Below are positions 8,681 to 17,361 of a stretch of DNA of 64,000 bases, one piece after another. A program made the translations under genes and the position numbers. Position 1 is the stretch's first letter, and each line of letters starts with the position of its first letter. The notes below the pieces were generated by a model that was given only the letters and a program-made list of their open reading frames with translations, was not told the origin of the DNA and ran no database searches. Origin of the DNA: JAGPUQ01 sp963708735 (GTDB taxonomy: Bacteria > Pseudomonadota > Gammaproteobacteria > Pseudomonadales > Porticoccaceae); contig CAVPTW010000024.1 of NCBI GenBank assembly GCA_963708735.1, forward strand, positions 62,001 to 126,000, in the 5' to 3' direction.

Positions 8681-10567
8681 TCAGATGACTTCGGCCAGAT
8701 CGCCTTTTTCTTCCAGCCAGTTCTTGCGGTCGCCGGCGCGTTTTTTGGCGAGCAGCATGTCGAGCAGTTCGTTGGTGTCGTCGCCGGACGTGACCGTGAG
8801 TTGCACCAGACGTCTTGTATCGCGCGCCATGGTGGTCTCGCGCAGTTGCAGCGGGTTCATCTCGCCCAGGCCCTTGAAGCGGGTGATCTGCACCTTGCCG
8901 CGGCGCTTTTCGGCTTCCAGGCGGTCGAGGATGCCGCGGCGCTCGTCGTCGTCCAGCGCGTACCAGGTGTCGTTGCCCAGGTCGATGCGAAACAGCGGCG
9001 GCGTCGCCACGAACACATGGCCCGCGGTCACCAGCGGCCGGAAGTGGCGCACGAAGAGCGCGCACAGCAGGGTGGCGATATGGGCGCCGTCGGAATCGGC
9101 GTCGGCGAGGATGCACACCTTGTGGTAGCGCAGCGCGGCGAGATCGCTGCTGCCCGGCTCGATACCGAGCGCCACCGCGATATCGTGCACTTCCTGGGAG
9201 GCGAGAATCTCGGCGCTCTCGACTTCCCAGGTATTGAGGATCTTGCCGCGCAGCGGCATCACCGCCTGGAACTCGCGGCTGCGCGCCTGCTTGGCGGAAC
9301 CGCCGGCGGAGTCGCCCTCGACCAGAAAGATCTCGGACTGCGCCGGATCGCCCGAAGTGCAGTCGGCGAGCTTGCCGGGCAGCGCGGGCCCTGCCGTGAT
9401 CCGCTTGCGGGCCACCTGCTTGGCGGACTTCAGTCGCGCCTGGGCACTGGCGATACAGAGTTCCGCAAGTTTTTCCGCTTCCGCCGTGTGCTGGTTGAGC
9501 CACAGGCTGAAGGCGTCCTTGACCACTCCGCTGATGAAGGGCGCCGCCTCCCGCGATGACAGGCGCTCCTTGGTCTGGCCGGAAAACTGGGGCTCGCCGA
9601 GCTTGGCGGAGAGCACATAGCAGGCGCGGTCCCAGATGTCTTCGGGCGCGAGGCGCAGGCCGCGGGGCAGCAGGCTGCGGAATTCGCAGAACTCGCGCAG
9701 GGCTTCCAGCAACCCGGTGCGAAAGCCGTTGACGTGGGTGCCGCCCTGGGTGGTGGGGATCAGGTTGACGTAGCTTTCCTGCAGCAGGTCGCCGCCTTCC
9801 GGCAGCCACTGTACCGCCCAGTCGACGGCCTCGTGGGCGGCGGCAAAGCTGCCGGTGAAGGGTTGCGCCGGCAACGGCGCCCAGGGCCCGGTGGTCGCCA
9901 GCAGGTAGTCGCCGAGCCCCCCGCGGTAGCACCAGGATTCGTGCTCGCCGCTCGCCTCATCGGTGAACTCGACGGTCAGGCCGGCGCACAGCACCGCCTT
10001 GGCGCGCAGCAGGTACTTGAGGCGCGGCAGCGCGAGGCGCGGCGAATCGAAATACTTGGCATCGGGCCAGAACCGCAGGCTGGTGCCGGTCTCGCGCTTG
10101 GCGCAGGTGCCGACGACAGCGAGGTCGCTGACCTTGTCGCCGCCGGCAAAGACCATGTGATGGAGCTGGCCATCGCGCTTGACGGTGACTTCGAGGCGCT
10201 CGGACAGCGCGTTCACCACCGATACCCCGACCCCGTGCAGGCCGCCGGAGAACTGGTAGTTCTTGTTGGAGAACTTGCCGCCGGCGTGCAGCGTGGAGAG
10301 GATGACCTCGACCCCAGGGCGGCCCTGCTCGGGGTGGATGTCCACCGGCATGCCGCGGCCGTCGTCGGTGACCGAGACCGAGCCGTCGGCATGCACCGTC
10401 ACCGCGATGCGGGTGGCATGGCCGGCGAGCGCCTCGTCGACGCTGTTGTCCACCACCTCCTGCACCAGGTGATTGGGACGGCTGGTGTCGGTGTACATGC
10501 CGGGGCGGCGCCGCACCGGGTCGAGACCGGTGAGGACTTCGATGTCTCTGGCGTCGTAACTGCTCAT
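8681..10567 (-). CDS. parE: DNA topoisomerase IV subunit B
   Basis: 628 aa. The GHKL ATPase has the VVDNSVDEA N-box, DDGRGMP, and GGLHGVGVSVVNAL. The transducer domain includes the QTKERL lysine region. The TOPRIM domain carries EGDSAGG and the metal-binding DADSDGAHI, and ends with the FKGLGEMNP block. It lacks the large gyrase B insertion, which fits ParE rather than GyrB, and its partner parC follows directly. The ATG at 10567 overlaps the yqiA stop by 4 nt (ATGA), indicating translational coupling. Its place after nudF-yqiB-cpdA-yqiA is the enterobacterial and pseudomonad order. Confidence 0.97.
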   Translation of the reverse strand: MSSYDARDIEVLTGLDPVRRRPGMYTDTSRPNHLVQEVVDNSVDEALAGHATRIAVTVHADGSVSVTDDGRGMPVDIHPEQGRPGVEVILSTLHAGGKFSNKNYQFSGGLHGVGVSVVNALSERLEVTVKRDGQLHHMVFAGGDKVSDLAVVGTCAKRETGTSLRFWPDAKYFDSPRLALPRLKYLLRAKAVLCAGLTVEFTDEASGEHESWCYRGGLGDYLLATTGPWAPLPAQPFTGSFAAAHEAVDWAVQWLPEGGDLLQESYVNLIPTTQGGTHVNGFRTGLLEALREFCEFRSLLPRGLRLAPEDIWDRACYVLSAKLGEPQFSGQTKERLSSREAAPFISGVVKDAFSLWLNQHTAEAEKLAELCIASAQARLKSAKQVARKRITAGPALPGKLADCTSGDPAQSEIFLVEGDSAGGSAKQARSREFQAVMPLRGKILNTWEVESAEILASQEVHDIAVALGIEPGSSDLAALRYHKVCILADADSDGAHIATLLCALFVRHFRPLVTAGHVFVATPPLFRIDLGNDTWYALDDDERRGILDRLEAEKRRGKVQITRFKGLGEMNPLQLRETTMARDTRRLVQLTVTSGDDTNELLDMLLAKKRAGDRKNWLEEKGDLAEVI

Positions 10568-11142
10568 GGGGCGGGAGCCCGGAAAAAGTCGATGATGGCC
10601 GGCAAATGGCGTTCGAAATCCTGAAAGCCGTGGTCGCCGCCGGGTTCGATCACCAGTCGGCAGGCGTGGTACTTCTCGGCTGCGAGACGGTAGTCCAGCA
10701 CCTCGTCGCCGGTCTGGAGCAGCACCAGGAAATCCTGCGGGCGGGGGAGCGTCTCGACCTCCCAGGCGCGCAGTTGTTCCAGGTGCCGCGGCTCCATGAC
10801 CACAACCTCCCCGGTGTAGTGGTTGGCCTGGGGACCGAGCAGGTAGTCGCGCCCGAGCCAGGGCCGCACGGCGGGGTTGATCAGCACCGCGCGCGCGCCG
10901 TGTCGGACGGCGAGCCAGGTGGCGTAAAAGCCGCCCATCGAACTGCCGGCCAGATAGAGCGGGCCGGTCAGCGCGGCGATCTCGCGCTGCAACTGGTCCA
11001 TCGCCTGGTCCGGGAAGGGGCTCAGGAAGGGGCAGCGAAACGCGATCTCGGGGTGCTGCGCGGCCAGCCAGGCGCGCGTCGCTGCCGCCTTGTGGGATTG
11101 GGGAGAACTATTGAAACCATGGATGTACAGCAGGGTGGCCAT
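10564..11142 (-). CDS. yqiA: YqiA/YcfP-family alpha/beta esterase
   Basis: 192 aa from MATLLYIHGFNSSPQS. An alpha/beta-hydrolase of the UPF0227 type: oxyanion-type HGFNSSP, nucleophile elbow GSSMGG (Ser near 68), a late Asp in LQTGDEVLDY and His in PGGDHGFQDF. E. coli YqiA is an esterase of unclear physiological substrate. The stop overlaps the parE start by 4 nt, and cpdA lies 114 bp upstream. The longer in-frame extension to 11238 has no family similarity and was not used. Confidence 0.92.
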   Translation of the reverse strand: MATLLYIHGFNSSPQSHKAAATRAWLAAQHPEIAFRCPFLSPFPDQAMDQLQREIAALTGPLYLAGSSMGGFYATWLAVRHGARAVLINPAVRPWLGRDYLLGPQANHYTGEVVVMEPRHLEQLRAWEVETLPRPQDFLVLLQTGDEVLDYRLAAEKYHACRLVIEPGGDHGFQDFERHLPAIIDFFRAPAP

Positions 11143-11256
11143 GGGCGCCCGGTAGCGGAAACTGCGGGAATTATAGGGTCTGGACTGTTGCGGAAAAACG
11201 CTTTTCTGGACGCGTGCCCAGGCACAGGGCAGCGGCAACGGTGTTGCGACCGCCTG

Positions 11257-12048
11257 CTAATAACCAGGCAGCTGCTGGTCCACCCGGGTAACGCCTCGCG
11301 CGAGGAACACCACCTTCGTGCTCAGGGTGCCGTCGGCATGGAGATCGATCCGGCGGTAGCCGGGTGGCTGATCGCAGAGGGCGAAATCGCGACTCGCCGC
11401 GCGAAACTGAAAACAGGTGGACGGCGTCGTATGGACCTCGGTACCCGCCCAGTGGGCATGGAATTCCTGATGCACGTGGCCGGTGAAAATCCCGCGCACA
11501 TTGGTGTGCCGACGCAGAATCGCTTCCAGACGCTCCGCATGGTCGATGCGCTGGGCATCGAGCCAGGCGCATCCCACCGGCACAGGCGGGTGATGCATGA
11601 ACAGCAGCGTCGGGGAGCGCGGGTTCTGTGCCAGGCAGCGCGCCAGAAAATCCAGTTCCGCGTCGGCGAGATGCCCTCCCACCCGCTGCGGTTGGGCGGT
11701 GTTGAGCGAAATCACACGCCAGTCGCCCAGCTCCAGCAGTGGCCAGTAGGGGGCGGCCGTGAAGCCCTCCTGGATGATGTGGGCATCGTCGTGATTGCCC
11801 GGCAGCCACTGGTAGGGTAGTTCCAGAAACTGCATCTGCTGGGTGAACAGCCGGTAGGCTTCGGTAGCGCCCTCCGCGGCGATATCGCCGGTGACGCAGA
11901 TGAGGTTCGGCGGTACCGCCAGTCCGCCGATTTCCGCCAATACCAGGCGCAGAGTTTCCAGTGTCTCCACGCCGGCCAGCCGGTAATCGCGGCGGGGGCC
12001 GATATGGGGATCGGTGATCTGGATCAGGTGCTGGATATCGGCGTCCAT
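11257..12048 (-). CDS. cpdA: 3',5'-cyclic-AMP phosphodiesterase
   Basis: 263 aa metallophosphoesterase. Binuclear metal motifs appear in order: TDPHIG, CVTGDIAAEG, LPGNHDD, LLFMHHPPV and GHVHQEFHA. CpdA hydrolyses cAMP in the cytosol and lowers CRP-type signalling. The position between yqiB (31 bp upstream) and yqiA (114 bp downstream) is the conserved cpdA locus, which distinguishes it from other class III phosphodiesterases. The C-terminus ends with a short beta region and a tail (VDQQLPGY). Confidence 0.94.
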   Translation of the reverse strand: MDADIQHLIQITDPHIGPRRDYRLAGVETLETLRLVLAEIGGLAVPPNLICVTGDIAAEGATEAYRLFTQQMQFLELPYQWLPGNHDDAHIIQEGFTAAPYWPLLELGDWRVISLNTAQPQRVGGHLADAELDFLARCLAQNPRSPTLLFMHHPPVPVGCAWLDAQRIDHAERLEAILRRHTNVRGIFTGHVHQEFHAHWAGTEVHTTPSTCFQFRAASRDFALCDQPPGYRRIDLHADGTLSTKVVFLARGVTRVDQQLPGY

Positions 12049-12079
12049 GGCTCACGCGCTCCACGGACGCCGCCGCGCG

Positions 12080-12523
12080 TCAGGGCACGGGGCAGTCGGC
12101 GGCGACGAAACCCAGTGCCAGGCAGGCGCCCAGCCATTCGCCGAGGAAGCGGTTCCACTGGGCTTTCTCATCGGGTTGCAGCATCCTCCGGTTGGGATAG
12201 CTCTGGCGCGGCCAGATGTTGCGCTCGCCTTCGCAGGCGACCACTTCGGCGAGCAGCGCATCGTGGTAGATGCGCACCACCAGCAGGGGCGGGTTCAGCC
12301 ACCAGCACTGCCCGGGTTCCTGCTGCCGCAGCGTGAGCACCGTGGTGTGGGCGCTGCGTTCGCGCACGGCAAACACCACCTCCAGCTGATGGCGGCCGCT
12401 GATGCCGAGACGGCGTTCATCCTGCGCCGCCATGTCCGGAAACAGTTTCGCGAGCCGACAGTAGTTGGCCTCGCAATCGGCCATGAAGCCTTTCAGGTTG
12501 ACCTTGTAGCGCGTTCGTCTCAC
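12080..12523 (-). CDS. YqiB-family DUF1249 protein
   Basis: 147 aa from a GTG at 12523, preceded at about 8 nt by GAGGAATTGAGG; the next Met (in FMADCEAN) would trim the conserved N-terminus. It matches the DUF1249/YqiB family: an N-terminal CEANYCRLAKLFPD helix, a beta-rich middle (LEVVFAVRERSAHTTVLTLRQ), and RIYHDALLAEVVACEGERNIWPRQSYPN. The molecular function is unknown. It sits between nudF (35 bp) and cpdA (31 bp) exactly as in E. coli, so it is expected to be co-transcribed with them. Confidence 0.9.
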   Translation of the reverse strand: MRRTRYKVNLKGFMADCEANYCRLAKLFPDMAAQDERRLGISGRHQLEVVFAVRERSAHTTVLTLRQQEPGQCWWLNPPLLVVRIYHDALLAEVVACEGERNIWPRQSYPNRRMLQPDEKAQWNRFLGEWLGACLALGFVAADCPVP

Positions 12524-12558
12524 TACCTCAATTCCTCGTTGGTTGTCCTGTGGACTGG

Positions 12559-13209
12559 TTACGGATCGCGCCGTCCGTGTGTGGTCAAATCGTGAAGCCG
12601 GTCGCGGTTCAGCGCCAGCCATTGGAGGCAGACAATGGTGGCGGCGTTGTTGTAGGCGCCGGCCGCCAGACCTGCCAATACGTCCGCCTCGGGTAGCACA
12701 TGGAGACGGATGTCTTCGTGTTCGTGGGCGAGACCGAAACAGCCCGCGCGGCCGCGCAGATCGGTGATCCCGCAAAACAGCGTGAGGACCTCATCGGTGC
12801 CGCCCGGGCTGGTCAGGTAGCGGCAGATGGGTTCCAGCCGGAGTTGGTCGATGCCCGCCTCCTCCAGTGTTTCGCGCCGCGCCACTGCCGCGGCGTCCTC
12901 GTCCGGCTTCATCATGCCCGCAACCACTTCCAGTACCCAGGGGCCGCTGGGCTCGCCCAGGGCGCCGACGCGAAACTGCTCCACCAGGCCCACCAGTTGG
13001 TGGTCCGGATCGTAGAGCAGCACACCCACCGCCGCGCCGCGGACAAACAGTTCCCGAGTCATCGGCTGGCTCCAGCCCCCGCAAAACAGGCGGTGGCGCA
13101 ACTTCAGGGTGTCCAGTGTGAAGAAGCCCTGGTAACGGGTTGTGCGGTCCAGTATTTCGACATCCTCGGCAGCGTGTGGCGTCGGAATCGCTTGGCTGAG
13201 TTTGCTCAT
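12559..13209 (-). CDS. nudF: ADP-ribose pyrophosphatase, Nudix family
   Basis: 216 aa from the ATG at 13207-13209. The Nudix box spans residues 98-120 (Gly, five residues, Glu, seven residues, REtlEEaGI). The segment LTSPGGTDEVLTLFCGITDL after the box is typical of NudF-type ADP-ribose hydrolases, which form AMP and ribose 5-phosphate. It is the first gene of a nudF-yqiB-cpdA run on the minus strand and divergent from tolC with a 138-bp gap, the conserved enterobacterial arrangement. Confidence 0.95.
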   Translation of the reverse strand: MSKLSQAIPTPHAAEDVEILDRTTRYQGFFTLDTLKLRHRLFCGGWSQPMTRELFVRGAAVGVLLYDPDHQLVGLVEQFRVGALGEPSGPWVLEVVAGMMKPDEDAAAVARRETLEEAGIDQLRLEPICRYLTSPGGTDEVLTLFCGITDLRGRAGCFGLAHEHEDIRLHVLPEADVLAGLAAGAYNNAATIVCLQWLALNRDRLHDLTTHGRRDP

Positions 13210-13347
13210 CGGACTCCAGTTCACGCCTGTCGCGCGCGCTCTTGCGTAGGGTCTCGCGCAGGGTTGCGCCGTGGCCAAGGGTATCACGCCATAAATTTCA
13301 TATCTGGTAGACTCCGGCGCATTGCAAGTCCCACAGGAAAAAGAATC

Positions 13348-14781
13348 ATGCGGAAAAATAGCGCGCGGGTGGCATGCGTGTCATTCGCGGTAGTGTTGTT
13401 CAGTGCCCGGCTCCAGGCCGAAACCCTGCTCGAGATCTATGACCTGGCCATGAGCAATGCGCCCCAGGTGAAGGCGGCGGAAGCCACCTATAAAGCCGGT
13501 CGGGAGGCGCTGCCACAGGCGCGCGCCGGGTTGCTGCCAAACGTCTCCGGCGGCGTCGGTCTTCAGCGCAGCGAGGGGATACAGCACAACTCCCGGGTGC
13601 TCGGGGCCGACTTCTTCTCCCAGTCCATCGGTGACTATCACGACAGCACCGAAATCTACGGGGTGTCGTTGACCCAGCCGGTGTTTGACCTCCCGGCCTG
13701 GTTCACCTTCCAGCGTGGCAAGAGTCTGGATCAGCGCGCCTCCGCTCAGTTCGCGGTGGATCAGCAGAATATATTGCTCAATGTCACCGACGCCTACTTC
13801 GGCGTGCTGCGCGCCAATGAAAACCTGATCTCGATGGAAGCCGAAGAGCGCGCCATTGGACGCCAGCTGGAGCAGACCAAGGAGCGCTTTGACGTGGGAT
13901 TACTGCCGATCACCGACGTGCACGAGGCGCAGGCTGCCTACGATGGCGCGGTGGTCAATACGCTCGAGGCCAAGAATGCGCTGAATATCGCCTTTGAAGC
14001 CCTCGAAGTACTCACTGGCAAGCCACAGGATCAGCTCGTCGGGCTCGCCAAGGATTTTCCCGTCACCAAGCCCGAACCCCTCGATCAGGAATCCTGGGTG
14101 CAGTTCGCCCAAGCCAACAACTTTGCCCTGCGCGTCGCTCGCCTCGACATGCAGGCGGCGGAAAGTGGCGCCAAGATTGCCAAGGCCGAGTACCTGCCCA
14201 AGGTGACTGCAACCCTGGGTTACCAGAAAAGTCTGAACGACGGCACGCTCCACCGCGACGGCGGACTTTTGAATCAGCAGGGCACCCTGGATCCGGCGAC
14301 GAGCCAGCCCTTCATCAATGATCTGGAGTCGACGATGGTTGGTTTGCAGCTGAACGCTCCGCTCTACTCCGGCGGTGCAATCAGCTCCCGGCAGCGGCAG
14401 GCTTACCAGGAAAGCATCCGCGCCGAGGAAAATTATGTGCTGGCACAGCGCACCACCACGCAACGCGCGCGTTCGCAGCACATGCAGGTGTTGACCGATG
14501 CCGCGCGTATCGGCGCCCGCTCCCAGGCCGTCACATCCGCACAGAGTGCGCTTGACGCCACCCAGGCGGGTTACGAGGTGGGTACGCGCAACATCGTGGA
14601 TGTGTTGATCTCACAGCGCACGCTGTATCAGGCGGAGCGTGATTACGCCAATGCGCGCTTTGACTACGTCAATAGCATGCTGCGTCTGAAGGAAGTAGCC
14701 GGGCAGCTGAGTCCCGGCGATATCGAGCAGCTCAATCGCTGGCTCGATGCCGGCATCACGGTGGGCAAAGCGGTTCGATAA
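13348..14781 (+). CDS. tolC: TolC-family outer membrane channel protein
   Basis: 477 aa. A Sec signal peptide (residues 1-24) ends at RLQA before ETLLEIYDLAMSNAPQ. The two OEP repeats typical of TolC follow: long coiled helices with NAPQVKAAEATYKAGREALPQARAG, DAYFGVLRANENL, and in the second half LQLNAPLYSGGAISSR and GYEVGTRNIVDVLISQRTLY. It forms the trimeric outer-membrane exit duct for type I secretion and RND/ABC efflux. ATG follows AGGAAAAAG. The 3' end overlaps the convergent waaA gene by 26 bp. Position next to nudF supports TolC over other OEP proteins. Confidence 0.96.
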   Translation: MRKNSARVACVSFAVVLFSARLQAETLLEIYDLAMSNAPQVKAAEATYKAGREALPQARAGLLPNVSGGVGLQRSEGIQHNSRVLGADFFSQSIGDYHDSTEIYGVSLTQPVFDLPAWFTFQRGKSLDQRASAQFAVDQQNILLNVTDAYFGVLRANENLISMEAEERAIGRQLEQTKERFDVGLLPITDVHEAQAAYDGAVVNTLEAKNALNIAFEALEVLTGKPQDQLVGLAKDFPVTKPEPLDQESWVQFAQANNFALRVARLDMQAAESGAKIAKAEYLPKVTATLGYQKSLNDGTLHRDGGLLNQQGTLDPATSQPFINDLESTMVGLQLNAPLYSGGAISSRQRQAYQESIRAEENYVLAQRTTTQRARSQHMQVLTDAARIGARSQAVTSAQSALDATQAGYEVGTRNIVDVLISQRTLYQAERDYANARFDYVNSMLRLKEVAGQLSPGDIEQLNRWLDAGITVGKAVR

Positions 14782-16066
14782 CCACAGTCAGTCTGGCCAG
14801 GGCGCCGCGATTGGCTTCGGCTACCGCGCGCGCCGCTGCTCCGACTTTCTCCCGATAGTCCGGTTCCGTCAGTAGTTCGATCACTGCGGGCGCGAGTTCT
14901 GCCGCAGTGCAGATGCGCAGTCCGCCGGCGGCCCGCAAGAGTGCGGCCGCCTCTGCGAAATTGAACAGATACGGCCCGGCCAGCACCGGACGTCCCCAGG
15001 CCGCGGGTTCGATCAGGTTGTGACCGCCCACCGGCACCAGACTTCCCCCGACAAAAACCACATCCGCGGCGCCGCAGAAGGCGAGCAGCTCGCCCATGGT
15101 GTCGCCCAGCAGGATCTGCGTCTGTGCTGAAACGCTGCCTGCCGTTGCGGCCGTGCCCGCGTCGGAGTGACGCTGGATGGTGAAGCCGGCGCGCCGGCAG
15201 GCGCCATCCACCGCTGCAAAGCGTTCCGGATGGCGCGGCACCAGCACCAGCAGGGCAGCGGGCAGGACGCGCAGGATTTCGGCGTGGGCGGCGAGCACCA
15301 GCGCGTCCTCACCCGCGTGGGTGCTGGCGGCAAGCCACACCGGGCGCGGGCGTGGTCCAGCCCAGGCAGCGTGCAGAGCGGTGGCCCGGGCGCGCAGTTC
15401 GGGGCTCAGGTCGAGGTCGAACTTGAGGTTGCCGGCAATCTGGAGTTGCTCCGGTTTCAGTCCCAGTGAAAGAAAGCGCTCGCCATCGGCGAGGGTCTGC
15501 GCCACGACTTGGGTGAGCGCGCGCAGCATGGGCGCGGTCAGGGATTTCACCTTCGCGTAACCCCGCGCCGAGCGCGCCGAGAGCCGCGCGTTGGCGAGCA
15601 CCACCGGAATCCCGCGCGCCGCGCAGGCGTGCAGCAGATTGGGCCAGAGCTCGGTTTCCATCACCACCAGCAGCGTGGGCCGGACGCGGCGCAGAAACCG
15701 CGCTACGGCATCGGGGAAATCGTAGGGTGCGTAACAGTGCGCGACGCTGGTGCCGAACAGCGCGCGCACCCGCGCCGAGCCGGTCGGCGTGGTGGTGGTC
15801 ACCAGCAGCGTTGCGCGCGGGTGGCGCACCAGCAAGTGTCGGATCAGCGGCGCGGCGGCGAGGGTTTCGCCGACCGATACCGCGTGTACCCAGATCACGG
15901 GTCCGGACAGGGGCGCCACCCAGCCGAACCGTTCGCCCCAGCGGCGGCCGTAGTCTGGCGCGCGGCGGGCGCGCCAGCACAGGCGCAGCAGCACCGCGGG
16001 CAGCAGCAGATACAGCAACAGGGAATAGAGCAGGCGGGCGGGCACGGTTCCTCCGGCGGCCAGCAT
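14756..16066 (-). CDS. waaA: Kdo transferase (lipid IVA 3-deoxy-D-manno-octulosonic acid transferase)
   Basis: 436 aa. An N-terminal membrane anchor (LLYSLLLYLLLPAVLLRL), then RRAPDYGRRWGERFG, WVHAVSVGETLAA (catalytic Glu), TTTTPTGSARV, ETELWPNLLHAC, and a C-terminal domain with GGSLVPVGGHNLIEPAAWGRPVL. It adds Kdo residues from CMP-Kdo to the lipid A precursor at the inner face of the inner membrane. It opens the LPS-related stretch. The tail overlaps tolC head-to-tail, and its start is 83 bp from the divergent oxidoreductase. Confidence 0.96.
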   Translation of the reverse strand: MLAAGGTVPARLLYSLLLYLLLPAVLLRLCWRARRAPDYGRRWGERFGWVAPLSGPVIWVHAVSVGETLAAAPLIRHLLVRHPRATLLVTTTTPTGSARVRALFGTSVAHCYAPYDFPDAVARFLRRVRPTLLVVMETELWPNLLHACAARGIPVVLANARLSARSARGYAKVKSLTAPMLRALTQVVAQTLADGERFLSLGLKPEQLQIAGNLKFDLDLSPELRARATALHAAWAGPRPRPVWLAASTHAGEDALVLAAHAEILRVLPAALLVLVPRHPERFAAVDGACRRAGFTIQRHSDAGTAATAGSVSAQTQILLGDTMGELLAFCGAADVVFVGGSLVPVGGHNLIEPAAWGRPVLAGPYLFNFAEAAALLRAAGGLRICTAAELAPAVIELLTEPDYREKVGAAARAVAEANRGALARLTVVIEPLCPP

Positions 16067-16149
16067 AGCGGGAAGGTCGGAGTGGTGCAGCCGCTTCCGA
16101 CAGGCCCGCTATACTGCCGCACTGCGACTTTTTGCGATTCCTGCGCCAC

Positions 16150-17361
16150 ATGCCCACGTTCCCGGTCATCAACGTCGATATCGTCATTGTCGGCGGCGGC
16201 ATCGCCGGACTCTGGCTGCTCAACGATCTGCGCAACCGGGGTTACAGCGCGCTTCTGCTGGAGGCGGCCGCGCTCGGTTCCGGGCAGACGGTGGCGAGTC
16301 AGGGCATGATCCACGGCGGCGTCAAGTACAGTCTGGCCGGCGCCTTGTCGGGTGCATCGGAGGCCATCGCCGAGATGCCCGATCACTGGCGCCGCTGTCT
16401 GCGCGGCGCGGGCACGGTTGATCTGCGCCGCGCCCGGGTGCTGAGCGATCACTTCTACCTCTGGTCCACTGGGGCCGTCACCGGGCGCATGACGGCGTTC
16501 CTCGCCAGCAAGGCGGTGCGCGGGCGGGTGGAACCCGTGGCGACGGCCGAGCGGCCGCCAATCTTTCGCGCGGCGCGCTTCTCCGGGTCCCTGTATCGGC
16601 TGGTGGATCTGGTACTGGACGTGCCGAGCCTGGTGGCGGCGCTCGCCGACAACTGCCCGGGCGTCATTTATTCTCTGACCGGGAGGGCCACTGTCTGGAA
16701 TCGCATGGATACCGGGCGCCTGACCCTGGATCTGGAAACCGCGACGGGTATGCAGCGTCTGGCGCCCGCGGTCTTTGTGTTCGCGGCCGGTGCCGGCAAT
16801 GCCGGACTGCTGGCTGCGATCGGCGCCGACGCCCCGGCCATGCAACGGCGACCGCTGCACCAGGTGATGGTCCGGCACCGCTATCCCCATGCTCTGCACG
16901 GCCACTGCCTGGGGCGCGAGATCACCCCGCGCCTGACCATTTCCAGTCATCCCGCCGGCGGCGGTGAGCAGGTCTGGTACCTGGGTGGAACGCTTGCCGA
17001 GCAGGGTGTCGGGATGGTGCCGGATGCGCTCATCGCGCTGGCCCGGCAGGAGTTGGCGGCACTGCTGCCCTGGGTCGACCTGGGGCCGGCGCGCTGGGCG
17101 ACCCTGGCGGTGGAGCGCGCCGAACCCCGTCAACCGCGCCTGTTGCGCCCCGATCAGGCGTTCGCGGACTGGGCCGGCAATGATGCCAATGCACTGGTCG
17201 CCTGGCCCACCAAGCTGACCCTGTGCCCGCACCTGGCTGTTAGCGTGGCGGAACGGCTGGTACAGCGCGGGATCGCGCCCTCCGGAACGTCCGTGCCGGT
17301 GTTGCCGCTGCCGCGCCCGCCGCTGGCCCCCACGCCCTGGGAGACTGCCTTTGGCGCCTGA
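16150..17361 (+). CDS. FAD-dependent oxidoreductase (DAO/GlpD-like)
   Basis: 403 aa from the ATG at 16150; the TTG six codons upstream is less likely. An N-terminal Rossmann dinucleotide motif DIVIVGGGIAGLWLL, then QTVASQGMIHGGVKY, a region typical of the D-amino-acid oxidase/glycerol-3-phosphate dehydrogenase superfamily. A later FAAGAGN block supports FAD binding. The substrate is unknown. It overlaps the following aldo/keto reductase by 11 nt, implying translational coupling and possibly a two-step redox modification. Being placed within LPS genes suggests, but does not prove, a glycan role. Confidence 0.85.
   Translation: MPTFPVINVDIVIVGGGIAGLWLLNDLRNRGYSALLLEAAALGSGQTVASQGMIHGGVKYSLAGALSGASEAIAEMPDHWRRCLRGAGTVDLRRARVLSDHFYLWSTGAVTGRMTAFLASKAVRGRVEPVATAERPPIFRAARFSGSLYRLVDLVLDVPSLVAALADNCPGVIYSLTGRATVWNRMDTGRLTLDLETATGMQRLAPAVFVFAAGAGNAGLLAAIGADAPAMQRRPLHQVMVRHRYPHALHGHCLGREITPRLTISSHPAGGGEQVWYLGGTLAEQGVGMVPDALIALARQELAALLPWVDLGPARWATLAVERAEPRQPRLLRPDQAFADWAGNDANALVAWPTKLTLCPHLAVSVAERLVQRGIAPSGTSVPVLPLPRPPLAPTPWETAFGA

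Noticed and set aside
7443..9932. 829-codon minus-strand ORF across parE/parC
   Set aside because: A shifted frame of two genes; only its short MSDPTAIEP segment is informative, as the parC start.
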